A stretch of DNA of 64,000 bases from Streptomyces canus (GCF_030816965.1 NZ_JAUSYQ010000002.1:8236001-8300000); one strand, 5' to 3'; numbered from the stretch's first letter, positions 40,773 through 49,697 are shown. The notes: generated by a model from the sequence alone, not told the origin. Program-made: numbers and translations.

Positions 40773-41876
40773 TCAGACCCAGCGCAGCAGGGCGCCCAGG
40801 CCGCCCACCGGGGCCTCCTCGCTCGCCGGTGTCACCGAGAGCGCCGGAGCTCCCGTCGCCACCGCCGACCTGATCAGCGCGTCGTCCGCCCGGGCCGACC
40901 AGGAGTTCTGTTCGCCGAGGATCTTCAGATCCGTGCGGCGGACCGCCACCTGGTCCGGGTCCTCCCCGACCCACACCTCACGGTGCGCATCCGGCCCGTC
41001 CGGGCGGATCAGGAGTGCGTCGATACGGTGCTCGCGTGCCGCCTCCACCAGCGCGGGCACACCCTCCACGGCTCCGGGCTGCCCGTCGTCGCCCGGTGTG
41101 CGGGCCGCGAGGAACCGTTCCAGCTCCCGCTCCGCGCGCTGCCGTACATGCTCGGCACGGGCCTGTTCCACGTCCTCGTCGAGCAGCCGGCTGCCGGCAC
41201 CGTGCTCGGCCTCGACGACCCGGCCCTGCAGCCGCTTCGGCAACCGCTCGTGCACGGACCGCTTCTCCCGCTCGTCACCGACCAGGATCAGCAGGTCGGC
41301 GCCGGTCTCCTCCTGGCAGACGGCGAGCGCGTCGGCGATCTCGGCCGCGTTGTGCTCCCAGGTGTTCTCCACCCGCAGCTGGAAGTGCCGCTCCGACCAG
41401 TCGGAGCTGCTCGTCCGGTGGACGGGCCACTGCTTGCCGGTGACCGAACCGGCGCCCTGCCGGCCGAGCGGCCCGCGCAGCTCGAAGTCGGCGCCCTTGC
41501 GGTCGACGTACGCCACCACGCACACCGGGTCCTCGCCGGCCAGCTCCAGCAGCGGCGCGGTGTGCGGCAGCGGGGCCCAGCGGACCAGGCTGCCCTCGGG
41601 GGACCTGGTCAGCGCCGGGTCCAGGACGACCTCGCCGGCCCGCGCGAAGAGGGCCCGGCCATGTGGTTCGGACGAGTGCCGCAGTTCCTCGATCGCCTCC
41701 CGCACGGCCACGCAGGTCTCCTCGTCGGCCCCCTGCGTGGACAGCTCGCGGGCGACCGCGACCGCCGCGAGATGCCGTTCGTGGAGTGTGTCCTCCGTGG
41801 GGCGGGGGGCGTCGACGTACACAGAGGCCCAGGGGCCCGGATGTTCGTAGAGTGGATGCAGAAAGGCGAGATCCAT
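40773..41876 (-). CDS. baeRF2-type (release-factor-1-fold) protein
   Basis: A 367-residue protein of the bacterial archaeo-eukaryotic release factor family (Rv2629/baeRF2-like), with domains resembling eRF1/Pelota. MDLAFLHPLYEHPGPWASVY (VYVDAPRPTEDT), VVAYVDRKGADFELRG, and NAAEIADALAVCQEETGADL-LILVGDE are the usual blocks. The C-terminal L7Ae-like part reads RIDALLIRPDGPDAHREVWV. A Gln-containing catalytic GGQ loop is not seen, so peptide release is not implied. The homologue in mycobacteria is hypoxia/stress induced. ATG with GGGAGG six bases upstream. Confidence 0.75.
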   Translation of the reverse strand: MDLAFLHPLYEHPGPWASVYVDAPRPTEDTLHERHLAAVAVARELSTQGADEETCVAVREAIEELRHSSEPHGRALFARAGEVVLDPALTRSPEGSLVRWAPLPHTAPLLELAGEDPVCVVAYVDRKGADFELRGPLGRQGAGSVTGKQWPVHRTSSSDWSERHFQLRVENTWEHNAAEIADALAVCQEETGADLLILVGDEREKRSVHERLPKRLQGRVVEAEHGAGSRLLDEDVEQARAEHVRQRAERELERFLAARTPGDDGQPGAVEGVPALVEAAREHRIDALLIRPDGPDAHREVWVGEDPDQVAVRRTDLKILGEQNSWSARADDALIRSAVATGAPALSVTPASEEAPVGGLGALLRWV

Positions 41877-41927
41877 GGGTTCCCTCCCGGATGCCGCTCG
41901 GGGGCAGTGCGGTAATGCTTGCCGGGC

Positions 41928-41933
41928 GGGTAC
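41928..41933 (+). promoter_or_regulatory. SigB-type -10 (GGGTAC) before a small stress-like gene
   Basis: GGGTAC ends nine bases before the ATG at 41943, the same spacing as at 23539-23544. No GNNT lies 14-16 bases upstream, so only half of the promoter is convincing. It supports a leaderless start at 41943. Confidence 0.35.
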
Positions 41934-41942
41934 CCGAAGCCC

Positions 41943-42224
41943 ATGAACGAACACGACGAGCGGGACACCACCATGACCGGAGTCGACCCCAGCAGGTTGG
42001 ACGACCAACAGCTCATGAAAGAGCTGGAGACGATCCACCGCACCCGGCACGAAACGCTGCTCCACGGCTCGAACGACGCGCTCAGTACGCACAACGAGCG
42101 CATGGCCCGGCTCGAGGGCGAGTACCTGCGCCGCAACCCGCGCCGGACGGTGGCCGCGGGCCGCACGCGTGAGGGCGCGCGGGAGCGCGGGGCGGGGGAG
42201 TCGGCCACACCGGCGCTGGACTGA
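41943..42224 (+). CDS. DUF6158-type small protein
   Basis: A 93-residue soluble, charged protein: MTGVDPSRLDDQQLMKELET, IHRTRHETLLHGSNDALSTH and NERMARLEGEYLRRNPRRTV, the pattern of a conserved streptomycete family of unknown function (DUF6158-like). The start at MNEHDE was preferred because GGGTAC lies nine bases before it; ATG 41973 is nearer to the usual N-terminus of the family. Divergent from the baeRF2-like gene. Likely stress-related by neighbourhood. Confidence 0.65.
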   Translation: MNEHDERDTTMTGVDPSRLDDQQLMKELETIHRTRHETLLHGSNDALSTHNERMARLEGEYLRRNPRRTVAAGRTREGARERGAGESATPALD

Positions 42225-42255
42225 CCAGGGGCCCGGTGCGGACAGCCGAAGGTGA

Positions 42256-42279
42256 CCTGCCGATCACGTGATCAGCAGG
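42256..42279. terminator. Palindromic terminator between DUF6158 and catalase genes
   Basis: CCTGC-C-GATCACGTGATC-A-GCAGG: a 12-bp perfect palindrome extended by 5 bp on each side across one mismatch, between convergent genes. Confidence 0.45.
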
Positions 42280-42302
42280 CCACCGGTGACGTGCCCGGAG
42301 GC

Positions 42303-44258
42303 TCAGTGGCGCGTCGGCAGCCGGTCCCAGTGCCGGTGTGCCGCGATCGCGGCCACGAACGCGTTCAGGAACTCCTCGCCCGCCGGACCCGGGGACGTCT
42401 CCGTCACCACGCCCTGGTCGGTCTCCACGCGGTGGAACTCGGTGGACAGCCGTAGTCCCTCCGGCTCCAGCGACGACAGGATCCCGACGCCCGAGCCGAG
42501 CGCGCCGATCGGCTTGCCGTGCCGGTAGGCGTCCCGCACGAAACGCATGACGTCCTGGTCGGATGCCGTCGGCGGGGTGCCCACGGGACCACCGGGCAGC
42601 AGAACGGCGTCGTACAGCACGGACGCGACGGTCGCCAGCGCGCGGTCGACGGTGTACAGCTCGCCGTCGGCGCCCCGCACCTCGCCGTCCGTCGGAGCCA
42701 GCGCCTCCACCACGGCGCCCTCGGCGGCCAGCCGCTCCCGCACCGAGGTCACCTGCTCGGCGTCGATCCCGTCGGTGACGAGGACCGCGATCTGCCGGGT
42801 GCGGATGGAGCCGTCGCCGCGCAGCGACTCCAGGCTGAGAGCGGGGGAGGAGAGTTTGTACGCCGTCTCGCCCGCGGTCGGTTCCGGTACCCCGATACCG
42901 CGCGCCACCTGCGTCGCCAGCTCGCCGTCCACCTTTGCGAGGTGCTCGACCGTCCGGGCCCGCACGGTCCGGGCACCCACCTTGCCCAGCTCGAACCGGA
43001 ACGCCTCGACGATGTGCTGCTTCTCCCAGTTGGCCATGCTGTTCCAGAACAGCGCGGGCTGGCTGTAGTGGTCCTGGAAACTCGGGCTGCGCCGCCGGAT
43101 CTTGTGTCCGTCCACGCGTTCCGCGTAGTGGGTGAACGCGTGCCCGTCGACACCGGCGTGGGCCGGGCAGCCGCCGCCGAGCGAGTTCGGGAAGTAGTTC
43201 GTGCCCCGGTGGATCGCGCTCTGGTGGTAGCCGTCGCGCTGGTTGGTGCGCACCGGCGCCACCGGCCGGTTCACCGGCAGCTGCGAGAAGTTCGGCCCGC
43301 CCAGCCGGACCAACTGGGTGTCCAGATAGGAGAAGTTACGCGCCTGGAGCAACGGGTCGTTGGTGAAGTCGATACCGGGCACGACATTGGCGGTGTGGAA
43401 GGCGACCTGCTCGGTCTCGGCGAAGAAGTTCTCCGGGTTGCGGTCGAGCACCATCCGGCCGATCGGCCGGACGGGCACCTGCTCCTCCGGGATGAGCTTC
43501 GTGGCGTCGAGCAGATCGAAGTCGAACGCGAACTCGTCCTCCTCCGGCACCAGTTGCACGCCGAGCTCCCACTCCGGGTACTCGCCGGCCTCGATGGCGT
43601 CCCACAGGTCGCGCCGGTTGAAGTCCGGGTCACGGCCCTGGCACTCCTGCGCCTCGTCCCACACCAGCGAGTGCGCGCCCAGCCTCGGCTTCCAGTGGAA
43701 CTTCACGAAGGTGCCCTTGCCCTCCGCGTTCACGAACCGGAAGGTGTGCACACCGAAGCCCTGCATCATGCGGTAGCTGCGCGGGATCGCCCGGTCCGAC
43801 ATCAGCCACATGATCGCGTGCAGGGTCTCCGGCTGGAGCGACACGAAGTCCCACAGGGTGTCGTGTGCCGAGGCGCCGGTGGGGATGTCGTTGTGCGGCT
43901 CCGGCTTCACCGCGTGCACGAAGTCCGGGAACTTGATGCCGTCCTGGATGAAGAAGACCGGGAAGTTGTTCCCGACGAGGTCGTAATTGCCTTCCGACGT
44001 ATAGAACTTGGTGGCGAAGCCCCGCACGTCCCGCACGGTGTCCGCGGAGCCCCTGGGTCCCTGCACGGTCGAGAACCGCACGAAGACGGGGGTGCGGACC
44101 GCCGGGTCCTGGAGGAAGGCGGCACGGGTGAACTCCGCGCAGGACTCGTACGGTTCGAAGTAGCCGTACGCGCCCGCGCCCCGCGCGTGCACCACCCGCT
44201 CCGGGATCCGCTCGTGGTCGAAGTGGGTGAGCTTCTCCCGGAAGTGGAAGTCCTCCAT
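42303..44258 (-). CDS. katE: Large-subunit (HPII/KatE-type) catalase, reading frame broken near its N-terminus
   Basis: Haem catalase with a C-terminal flavodoxin/DJ-1-like domain. Active-site His in [14 protein letters not shown], Asn in [15 protein letters not shown], and proximal Tyr in [16 protein letters not shown]. The C-terminal domain starts near [20 protein letters not shown]. The open frame from ATG 44258 (651 residues) begins at [20 protein letters not shown], which in E. coli HPII is preceded by PLTTNQGVR...NSLRAGSRGPTL. That missing piece is encoded upstream in another frame (44275-44403), with one extra base in CTCGCCCGCCGG. Translation from ATG 44258 lacks a good ribosome site. 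Either frameshift mutation or sequencing error. Last gene of a five-gene stress operon. Confidence 0.88.
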   Translation of the reverse strand: MEDFHFREKLTHFDHERIPERVVHARGAGAYGYFEPYESCAEFTRAAFLQDPAVRTPVFVRFSTVQGPRGSADTVRDVRGFATKFYTSEGNYDLVGNNFPVFFIQDGIKFPDFVHAVKPEPHNDIPTGASAHDTLWDFVSLQPETLHAIMWLMSDRAIPRSYRMMQGFGVHTFRFVNAEGKGTFVKFHWKPRLGAHSLVWDEAQECQGRDPDFNRRDLWDAIEAGEYPEWELGVQLVPEEDEFAFDFDLLDATKLIPEEQVPVRPIGRMVLDRNPENFFAETEQVAFHTANVVPGIDFTNDPLLQARNFSYLDTQLVRLGGPNFSQLPVNRPVAPVRTNQRDGYHQSAIHRGTNYFPNSLGGGCPAHAGVDGHAFTHYAERVDGHKIRRRSPSFQDHYSQPALFWNSMANWEKQHIVEAFRFELGKVGARTVRARTVEHLAKVDGELATQVARGIGVPEPTAGETAYKLSSPALSLESLRGDGSIRTRQIAVLVTDGIDAEQVTSVRERLAAEGAVVEALAPTDGEVRGADGELYTVDRALATVASVLYDAVLLPGGPVGTPPTASDQDVMRFVRDAYRHGKPIGALGSGVGILSSLEPEGLRLSTEFHRVETDQGVVTETSPGPAGEEFLNAFVAAIAAHRHWDRLPTRH

Positions 44259-44274
44259 GAGGGTCGGACCGCGC

Positions 44275-44403
44275 TCACCGGCGGGCGAGCGAGTCGTCGG
44301 TGTGGTCGACCTCGACGCCCTGGTCGGTGGTGAGCGGCCCGGCGGTCGGGTCGTCGGCGTGAAAACCTTCGCGCTGACGCTGCTTGCGGTCGGCGGCGTC
44401 CAC
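44275..44403 (-). pseudogene. Displaced N-terminal segment of the catalase
   Basis: From GTG 44403, 42 codons read VDAADRKQRQREGF, then GPLTTDQGVEVDHTDDSL, then ARR and stop. PLTTDQGV...DDSL is homologous to the HPII N-terminus and should continue as [12 protein letters not shown], which is present in the next frame (44285-44258 region). AAGGAGG lies seven bases before the GTG, and the GTG shares one base with the DJ-1 gene's TAG, so this is the authentic translation start of the catalase. Confidence 0.75.
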
Positions 44404-44945
44404 TAGGCGGCCTCCTTCGCGAACACGTCCAGGAACGTCTCGCAGAACGCCTTGAGGTCGTCCGGCTTGCGGCTGGTGACCAGCTTGTTGTTCCCGTGGT
44501 CGCAGACCTTCACCTGCTCGTCCACCCAGGTGCCGCCCGCGTTGCGGATGTCCGTCTCGAGACTCGGCCAGGAGGTGAGCACCCGGCCCCGTACGACGTC
44601 CGCCTCGACGAGCGTCCACGGCGCGTGGCAGATCGCGGCCACCGGGCGCCCCTGGGTGAAGAAGTCCCGTACGAACGCCACGGCCTTCTCGTCCGTCCGC
44701 AGGAAGTCCGGGTTGGCCACGCCGCCGGGCAGCACCAGCCCGCCGAAGGAGTCCGCGGACGTCTCGCCCACGACCTCCTGCACGGGGAAGGTGTCCGCCT
44801 TGTCGAGATGGTTGAACGCCTGGATCTTGCCGGGCTCGGTCGACACGAGCACGGTTTCGTGCCCCGCGTTCACCGCCGCCTGCCACGGATCGGTGAGCTC
44901 GATCTGCTCGACGCCCTCGGGTGCGGTCAGAAACGCGATACGCAT
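44403..44945 (-). CDS. DJ-1/PfpI-family protein (YhbO/PfpI type)
   Basis: A 180-residue class I glutamine-amidotransferase-fold protein; family members act as glyoxalases/deglycases or stress chaperones. The nucleophile is Cys in PVAAICHAPWTL, with Glu probably near the N-terminus (APEGVEQIELTDPW); LVLPGGVANPDFLR forms the oxyanion region. C-terminal TSRKPDDLKAFCETFLDVF is typical. ATG start. The TAG overlaps the catalase GTG by one base, so translation is coupled. Confidence 0.88.
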   Translation of the reverse strand: MRIAFLTAPEGVEQIELTDPWQAAVNAGHETVLVSTEPGKIQAFNHLDKADTFPVQEVVGETSADSFGGLVLPGGVANPDFLRTDEKAVAFVRDFFTQGRPVAAICHAPWTLVEADVVRGRVLTSWPSLETDIRNAGGTWVDEQVKVCDHGNNKLVTSRKPDDLKAFCETFLDVFAKEAA

Positions 44946-44951
44946 GATGGT

Positions 44952-45581
44952 TCAACGTCCTTTCCTGGAAAGCTTTTTCCTTGCGCGGGAAGCGCGAGCG
45001 CAGCGCAGCAGCTCCTCGCCGTACGGCAGCAGCACACAGGCGCCGATCGCGGCGCCGATACCGGCGAGATAGCCCGGTGACAGCGGCCGCCTGCGCGGCA
45101 CGAGCCGCCACGCGTCCGGATCCGCGCGCCCGCCGCGCAGCAGCGACTTCACCTGGTCGGAGTGCAGGCACATCAGCGACGCGAGCGCGGCGAACGGCAG
45201 CGACTCCAGGAAGCTGTGGATGTGCTGCTCGACCGGCTTGACCTCGCGGTCGCTGTCGACGGCCGTCTTCACGTCCCACAGGGCGGTCGCCTCGTGCACG
45301 GCCGCGCCGCCCAGCTGCACGCTCAGCAGCAGCGGATTGACCTCGTAGCGCAGCGTGAGCGCGATGGGGATGCCCACTTCGGCCATCATCAAGGAGTGGA
45401 TCAGGGACTCCTTCGTCCCCGCGGTGTCCTCGATGCGGGTGCGCCGGTGCATCACCCAGTCGGCGAGCCCCGGCACGAACCAGCCGGGCAGTAGCCCGTA
45501 GAGGAGATACCGGGTGGTCACGTCCCCGACGTCGACCGTGGCACCGGTGGCACTGATCTCCGCGGCCTGGCCCAGGTTCAT
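44952..45581 (-). CDS. Integral membrane protein of the stress operon
   Basis: A 209-residue membrane protein with about four hydrophobic segments: LLYGLLPGWFVPGLADWVM, SLIHSLMMAEVGIPIALTLR, FLESLPFAALASLMCLHSD and SPGYLAGIGAAIGACVLLPY. His-rich polar motifs lie within them (DWVMHRRTRIED; VEQHIHSFLE), which could bind metal. It has no GGDEF or other signalling domain. ATG overlaps the CBS gene stop (ATGA). Conserved in stress or gas-vesicle neighbourhoods of streptomycetes from memory. Function unknown. Confidence 0.7.
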   Translation of the reverse strand: MNLGQAAEISATGATVDVGDVTTRYLLYGLLPGWFVPGLADWVMHRRTRIEDTAGTKESLIHSLMMAEVGIPIALTLRYEVNPLLLSVQLGGAAVHEATALWDVKTAVDSDREVKPVEQHIHSFLESLPFAALASLMCLHSDQVKSLLRGGRADPDAWRLVPRRRPLSPGYLAGIGAAIGACVLLPYGEELLRCARASRARKKLSRKGR

Positions 45582-46012
45582 ACGGGGGCCCCGTCGTCCG
45601 GATCCGCACGGCTGATGTCGGCGAGCGCCGACCCCGGGTCCCGGCCCTCGGCGATGTCCCCGAGGCTCACCATGCCGACGGGCAGGCCGTCCTCGATGAC
45701 CGGCAGCCGCCGGACGGCGTGCGCACGCATCAGCGCGACCGCCTGCGTCAGCGGGTCGCCGGGGGCGACGGTCAGCGGATCCGGAGTGCACACCGACTGG
45801 GCACTCACCGTCAGCGGGTCGGCGCCTTCGGCGACGGCCCGGACCGTGATGTCCCGGTCGGTGAGCACTCCCACCACGTGCTGGCCGTCGGCCACCACGA
45901 CATCGCCGATGTCCTGCGCGCGCATCAGCCGCGCCGCCTCGACCAGCGAGGCGTCGGGGCGGACGGCCACCACACCGGGCGTCATCACCTCCCTCACCAG
46001 CTCCGCCGTCAC
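45578..46012 (-). CDS. Two-CBS-domain protein
   Basis: A 144-residue protein made of a CBS pair: VREVMTPGVVAVRPDASLVE / VVVADGQHVVGVLTDRDITV and VCTPDPLTVAPGDPLTQAVA / RRLPVIEDGLPVGMVSLGDI. CBS pairs bind adenosine nucleotides and may sense energy charge. GTG start overlaps the DUF2795 stop with GGAGGG six bases upstream; its own stop overlaps the membrane-protein gene. Confidence 0.88.
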   Translation of the reverse strand: MTAELVREVMTPGVVAVRPDASLVEAARLMRAQDIGDVVVADGQHVVGVLTDRDITVRAVAEGADPLTVSAQSVCTPDPLTVAPGDPLTQAVALMRAHAVRRLPVIEDGLPVGMVSLGDIAEGRDPGSALADISRADPDDGAPV

Positions 46013-46395
46013 CGGGTGCCCTCCGTCCGGGTGAGTGCGCGCGCGAGCTCCTGGACGTTGGTGTAGTTCTCCTTGCGTGGCAGTCCCTCCACCGCCTCTG
46101 CGAGGGCGTCGGGGGCGTTCTTGCGGCGCAGCACCCGCCCCAGCTCCACGGAAGTGGCGGGGAACGAGCTGCGGCCCAGGAGCCGGGCCAGCTCCAGTCG
46201 GACGGTCTCCAGTGACGCCCCGTCGCTGCCCGGCGCCACGGGTCCGCCCCAGACCTGCGGATCGTCGTCGGCGGTCGGCTCGGGGTCGTTCCACTCCTCA
46301 CTCCGGGTGGGATGCCCGGAGCGGAGCAGACCCTGGAGTTCGTGCTTCATCTCGTCGTCACGGTGGCGACTCAGCCGGTCGCTGCCTCGCTGCAT
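46009..46395 (-). CDS. DUF2795-domain protein, first gene of the catalase operon
   Basis: A 128-residue protein. The charged N-terminus (SDRLSRHRDDEMKHELQGLL; RSGHPTRSEEWNDPEP) is followed by a winged-helix-like DUF2795 (VRLELARLLGRSSFPATSVE; LPRKENYTNVQELARALTR). The same domain occurs in many streptomycete stress proteins; it may bind nucleic acid. ATG with GGAGGG five to six bases upstream. A near-perfect SigB-type promoter lies 33 bp before it. Confidence 0.8.
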   Translation of the reverse strand: MQRGSDRLSRHRDDEMKHELQGLLRSGHPTRSEEWNDPEPTADDDPQVWGGPVAPGSDGASLETVRLELARLLGRSSFPATSVELGRVLRRKNAPDALAEAVEGLPRKENYTNVQELARALTRTEGTR

Positions 46396-46427
46396 GTCTC
46401 CCTCCAGATCTTCGGGGTCCGCACCGC

Positions 46428-46452
46428 GTACCCGTGCACCGGACGCCGACAC
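46428..46452 (-). promoter_or_regulatory. SigB-type promoter of the DUF2795-CBS-membrane-DJ1-catalase operon
   Basis: On the minus strand GTGT (46452-46449), 15 bases, GGGTAC (46433-46428): exact fit to GNNT-N14-16-GGGTAC. Leader about 26 nt. Catalase operons under SigB are known in S. coelicolor. Confidence 0.65.
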
Positions 46453-46518
46453 AGGGTTTGCCGGACCGAAGCCGGGAGACCCGGCCCGCACCCCCCGCGC
46501 ACCTCCCCCGGGAAGGAC

Positions 46519-46698
46519 ATGGCGATGATGGTCCTCGCCGCGCTCATACCGATCCTCATGCTCGGCGTCGTGCTCGCGCTCGGCCGGTACGAGGAGCTGA
46601 TGCTGTCGGAGCAGGAGGACGACCGGCGCGAACCGGCCGCCCTCCCGGTGGCTACTTCTTCTCCCGCCCCGGCAGGAACTCCTGCACCTTCGCCTTGA
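46519..46698 (+). CDS. Small membrane protein (59 residues)
   Basis: One N-terminal membrane helix (MMVLAALIPILMLGVVLAL), then GRYEELMLSEQEDDRREPAA and a Pro/Ala-rich end. Similar LGRYEEL proteins are found near catalase or sigma loci in streptomycetes. The second ATG (46525) has AAGG at better spacing. Overlaps the convergent oxidase gene by 47 bp. Divergent from the stress operon 123 bp away. Confidence 0.6.
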   Translation: MAMMVLAALIPILMLGVVLALGRYEELMLSEQEDDRREPAALPVATSSPAPAGTPAPSP

Positions 46699-48448
46699 AA
46701 CCCTGCTTCACCATGGAGGCCCGGTCCGCGTCACCCTTGAGGACCGACGCGGCCGTGGCCTCCATCTGCTCCCAGGTCGCGTGCGGCGGGATCGGCGGTA
46801 CGGCCGGGTCGGTGAGGAACTCCAGGACCGCGGGCCCGTCCGCCTCCAGGCCGGCTCGCCAGGCCGCCTCCACGTCCTCGGGCTTCTCCACCCGGATCCC
46901 GGTCAGACCGAGGGAGCGGGCGAACGCGGCGTACTGGACGTCCGGGAGCTGCTGCGAGGGCAGGAAGGACGGGGCGCCCTCCATGGCCCGCATCTCCCAG
47001 GTGACCTGGTTGAGGTCGTGGTTGTTCCAGATGGCGACGATCAGCCGCGGATCCTCCCACAGGTCGCGGTACTTGGCCGCGGTGATCAGTTCGGCCATCC
47101 CGTTCATCTGCATCGCCCCGTCCCCGACCAGCGCGATCGCCGGCCGGTCCGGGTGCGCGAACTTCGCGCCGATCGCGTACGGCACCCCCGGGCCCATCGT
47201 CGCCAGCGTGCCGGACAGCGAGGCGCGCATGCCGGGACGCATGGTCAGGTGCCGGGCGTACCAGTTGGCGGTGGAACCGGAGTCCGAGGTGACGATCGCG
47301 TTGTCGGGCAGCAGCGGGTCGAGGACGTGGGCCACGTACTCCGGGTTGATCGGGTCGGCCGACTGCTGCGCCCGCCGCTCCATCACCTCACGCCAGCGCG
47401 AGACGTTGTCGCACACCGTGTCGTACCACTCGCGCCCGCCGCGCTCCACGTCCAGCATCGGGATCAGCCGCTGCAGCGTCGCCTTCGCGTCGCCGACGAG
47501 ATTCACCTCGTACGGATAACGCATCCCGACCATGTGCGGGTCGATGTCGATCTGCACGCCCCGCGCCTTGCCGAAGTCCGGGAGGAACTGCGTGTAGGGG
47601 AACGACGAGCCGATGGTCAGCAGGGTGTCGCAGTCCCGCATGAGTTCGTACGACGGCCGCGTGCCCAGCAGACCGATCGAGCCGGTGACGTACGGGAGTT
47701 CGTCGCTCAGCGCGTCCTTGCCGAGCAGCGCCTTGGCGACGCCCGCGCCGAGCAGCTCGGCGATCCGCTCCACCTCGGCCCGCGCTCCGGCCGCGCCCTG
47801 ACCGATGAGGATCGCGGGCTTGGCACCGGAGTTGAGGATCTCCGCGGCCCGCTCCAGCGACTCCTGGGACGGAACCGCCGTCCAGTCGCTGCGGTCCAGG
47901 CTGGACGGCACCATCTTGAACTCGTGGGTGGGCGCCGAGTAGTCGAGCTCCTGCACGTCCCCGGGGATGATGATCGCCGTGGGACAACGGCGGGCGTACG
48001 CGGTGCGGATCGCCCGGTCCAGGACGTTCGGCAGCTGCTCGGGGACCGTCACCGTCTCCACGAACTCCGAGGCGACGTCCTTGAACAGGGTGTGCAGGTC
48101 CACCTCCTGCTGGTACGAACCGCCCATCGCCGTGCGGTGCGTCTGGCCGACGATCGCCAGCACCGGCACATGGTCCAGCTTGGCGTCGTACAGACCGTTG
48201 AGCAGGTGGATCGCGCCGGGGCCCGAGGTCGCCGCGCACACTCCGACACGACCGCTGAACTTGGCGTAACCGACCGCCTCGAACGCGGACATCTCCTCGT
48301 GCCGGGACTGCACGAACCGTGGCTGGTTGTCGGCCCGGCCCCAGGCCGCGAGCAGGCCGTTGATGCCGTCGCCCGGGTAGCCGAAGACATGGTCCACACC
48401 CCACTCACGGAGCCGCTCGAGGATGTGATCGGACACCTTGGTGCTCAT
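46652..48448 (-). CDS. Thiamine-diphosphate enzyme, pyruvate oxidase/dehydrogenase (quinone)-like
   Basis: A 598-residue three-domain TPP enzyme (PoxB-like). N-terminal MSTKVSDHILERLREWGVDH and FVQSRHEEMSAFEAVGYAKF carry the catalytic Glu. The central domain is GAKPAILIGQGAAGARAEVE. C-terminal ALVGDGAMQMNGMAELITAA with NNHDLNQVTWE is the TPP/Mg site (GDG...NN). It would convert pyruvate to acetate and CO2 with electron transfer to quinone, although acetolactate-synthase-like alternatives exist. The ATG has GGGAGG seven bases upstream. A weaker SigB-like promoter precedes it, and the sigma gene is divergent. Confidence 0.88.
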   Translation of the reverse strand: MSTKVSDHILERLREWGVDHVFGYPGDGINGLLAAWGRADNQPRFVQSRHEEMSAFEAVGYAKFSGRVGVCAATSGPGAIHLLNGLYDAKLDHVPVLAIVGQTHRTAMGGSYQQEVDLHTLFKDVASEFVETVTVPEQLPNVLDRAIRTAYARRCPTAIIIPGDVQELDYSAPTHEFKMVPSSLDRSDWTAVPSQESLERAAEILNSGAKPAILIGQGAAGARAEVERIAELLGAGVAKALLGKDALSDELPYVTGSIGLLGTRPSYELMRDCDTLLTIGSSFPYTQFLPDFGKARGVQIDIDPHMVGMRYPYEVNLVGDAKATLQRLIPMLDVERGGREWYDTVCDNVSRWREVMERRAQQSADPINPEYVAHVLDPLLPDNAIVTSDSGSTANWYARHLTMRPGMRASLSGTLATMGPGVPYAIGAKFAHPDRPAIALVGDGAMQMNGMAELITAAKYRDLWEDPRLIVAIWNNHDLNQVTWEMRAMEGAPSFLPSQQLPDVQYAAFARSLGLTGIRVEKPEDVEAAWRAGLEADGPAVLEFLTDPAVPPIPPHATWEQMEATAASVLKGDADRASMVKQGFKAKVQEFLPGREKK

Positions 48449-48493
48449 GGGCTGACCTCCCGACATAGATGGCACAGGCAGCAGCCTTACGAG

Positions 48494-48517
48494 TCACCCT
48501 GCGCGGCCCCGGAAAAC
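48494..48517 (-). promoter_or_regulatory. Possible SigB-like promoter of the oxidase gene
   Basis: On the minus strand GTTT (48517-48514), 14 bases, GGGTGA (48499-48494). The -35 fits, but the -10 has GA instead of AC. A leader of about 40 nt would result. Confidence 0.35.
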
Positions 48518-48677
48518 CTGCCCTGGTTTGCCGCCGGGGGCCGGGGGCAGGCGCGTCACAGTGCTTCGGACCGGAGGCACGTGTGGGGGAGCGGCGCCCG
48601 GCCGCGCCTGTCCGTATGCGGACGCGCTCCCCGCCGATCGTCCAACCCAGAGCATCATCAAGGGAGTTGCGACGCAT

Positions 48678-49475
48678 ATGCCCACTTCAGTGAGCGCGAA
48701 GCACCACCCGCACGACGACGCACCCGACACCGCCGACTCCTTCCGCAGGCTCACCGGCCTCCCCGCGGGACCCGAGCGCGACGCCCTGCGCGGACAGATC
48801 GTCGAGGCATGGCTGCCCATGGCCGACCGGCTCGCCGGCCGCTTCCGCAGCCGCGGCGAGAGCTTCGAGGACCTGCGCCAGGTCGCGGCCCTCGGCCTGG
48901 TCAAGGCCGTCGACCGCTACGACCCCGCGCGCGGCAACGCCTTCGAGAGCTACGCCGTCCCCACCATCACCGGCGAGATCAAGCGGCACTTCCGCGACCA
49001 CATGTGGACCCTGCACGTGCCGCGCCGGGTCCAGGACCTGCGCAACCGCGTCCGCTTCGCCGCCCAGGACCTCGCCCAGACGATCCCGGGGCGCAGGCCC
49101 ACCGTCGCGGAGATCGCCGAGCAGGCGAACCTGAGCGAGGAGGACGTCCTGGTGGGCCTCGAGGCACTGGAGAGCTTCACCGCCCTCTCCCTCGACGCGG
49201 AACTGCCCGGCAGCGAGGACGGCTACTCGCTCGCCGACGCCCTCGGCTCGTCCGACCCCGCACTGGACACGGTCGTCGACCGCGAGTCCGTCAGGCCCCG
49301 GCTGGCCGCGCTGCCCGAGCGGGAGCGCGCCATCCTCTACATGCGTTTCTTCGGCGACATGACCCAGAGCCGGATCGCCGAGCAGCTGGGAATCTCCCAG
49401 ATGCACGTGTCCCGCCTGATCAGCCGCTGCTGCGGACGGCTGCGTGAGCAGATCATGCGGGACGCCGCCGCGTGA
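48678..49475 (+). CDS. sigK: SigB/F/G-family RNA polymerase sigma factor (SigK-like)
   Basis: A 265-residue sigma-70 factor without region 1.1. Region 2 is EDLRQVAALGLVKAVDRYDP and AFESYAVPTITGEIKRHFRD; region 3 is RRPTVAEIAEQANLSEEDVL; region 4 is LPERERAILYMRFFGDMTQS and IAEQLGISQMHVSRLISRCC. It belongs to the streptomycete stress/development group. By position next to the gvp/catalase region it corresponds to S. coelicolor sigK, hence the tentative symbol. No anti-sigma gene lies next to it. GGGAG lies 11 bases before the ATG. It may read the GGGTAC promoters in this window. Confidence 0.82.
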   Translation: MPTSVSAKHHPHDDAPDTADSFRRLTGLPAGPERDALRGQIVEAWLPMADRLAGRFRSRGESFEDLRQVAALGLVKAVDRYDPARGNAFESYAVPTITGEIKRHFRDHMWTLHVPRRVQDLRNRVRFAAQDLAQTIPGRRPTVAEIAEQANLSEEDVLVGLEALESFTALSLDAELPGSEDGYSLADALGSSDPALDTVVDRESVRPRLAALPERERAILYMRFFGDMTQSRIAEQLGISQMHVSRLISRCCGRLREQIMRDAAA

Positions 49476-49697
49476 CGGGGCCGCTCTGAGGGAACGAAAC
49501 CCCCGGCGCCCCGACGTCACCCACTCGGCCCTCCCTGTCCCGCCAATGGCCTCCGGCCGCGCGCGGGAGGGGGAGGGCCGGGCTGTGATGGCTGTGGGTG
49601 CGACCGTCGTGCCCTCGGTCCGTCGTCACCGTCCGGTCGTCGTCACCCCGACGCCCGACGACGGGCCCCGCAGCCGTCGGCCGAAGGAGTCCGCCCC

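Noticed and set aside
44275..44403. Programmed frameshifting of the catalase
   Set aside because: No recognised slippery heptamer or stimulatory structure; a simple one-base insertion is the easier explanation.
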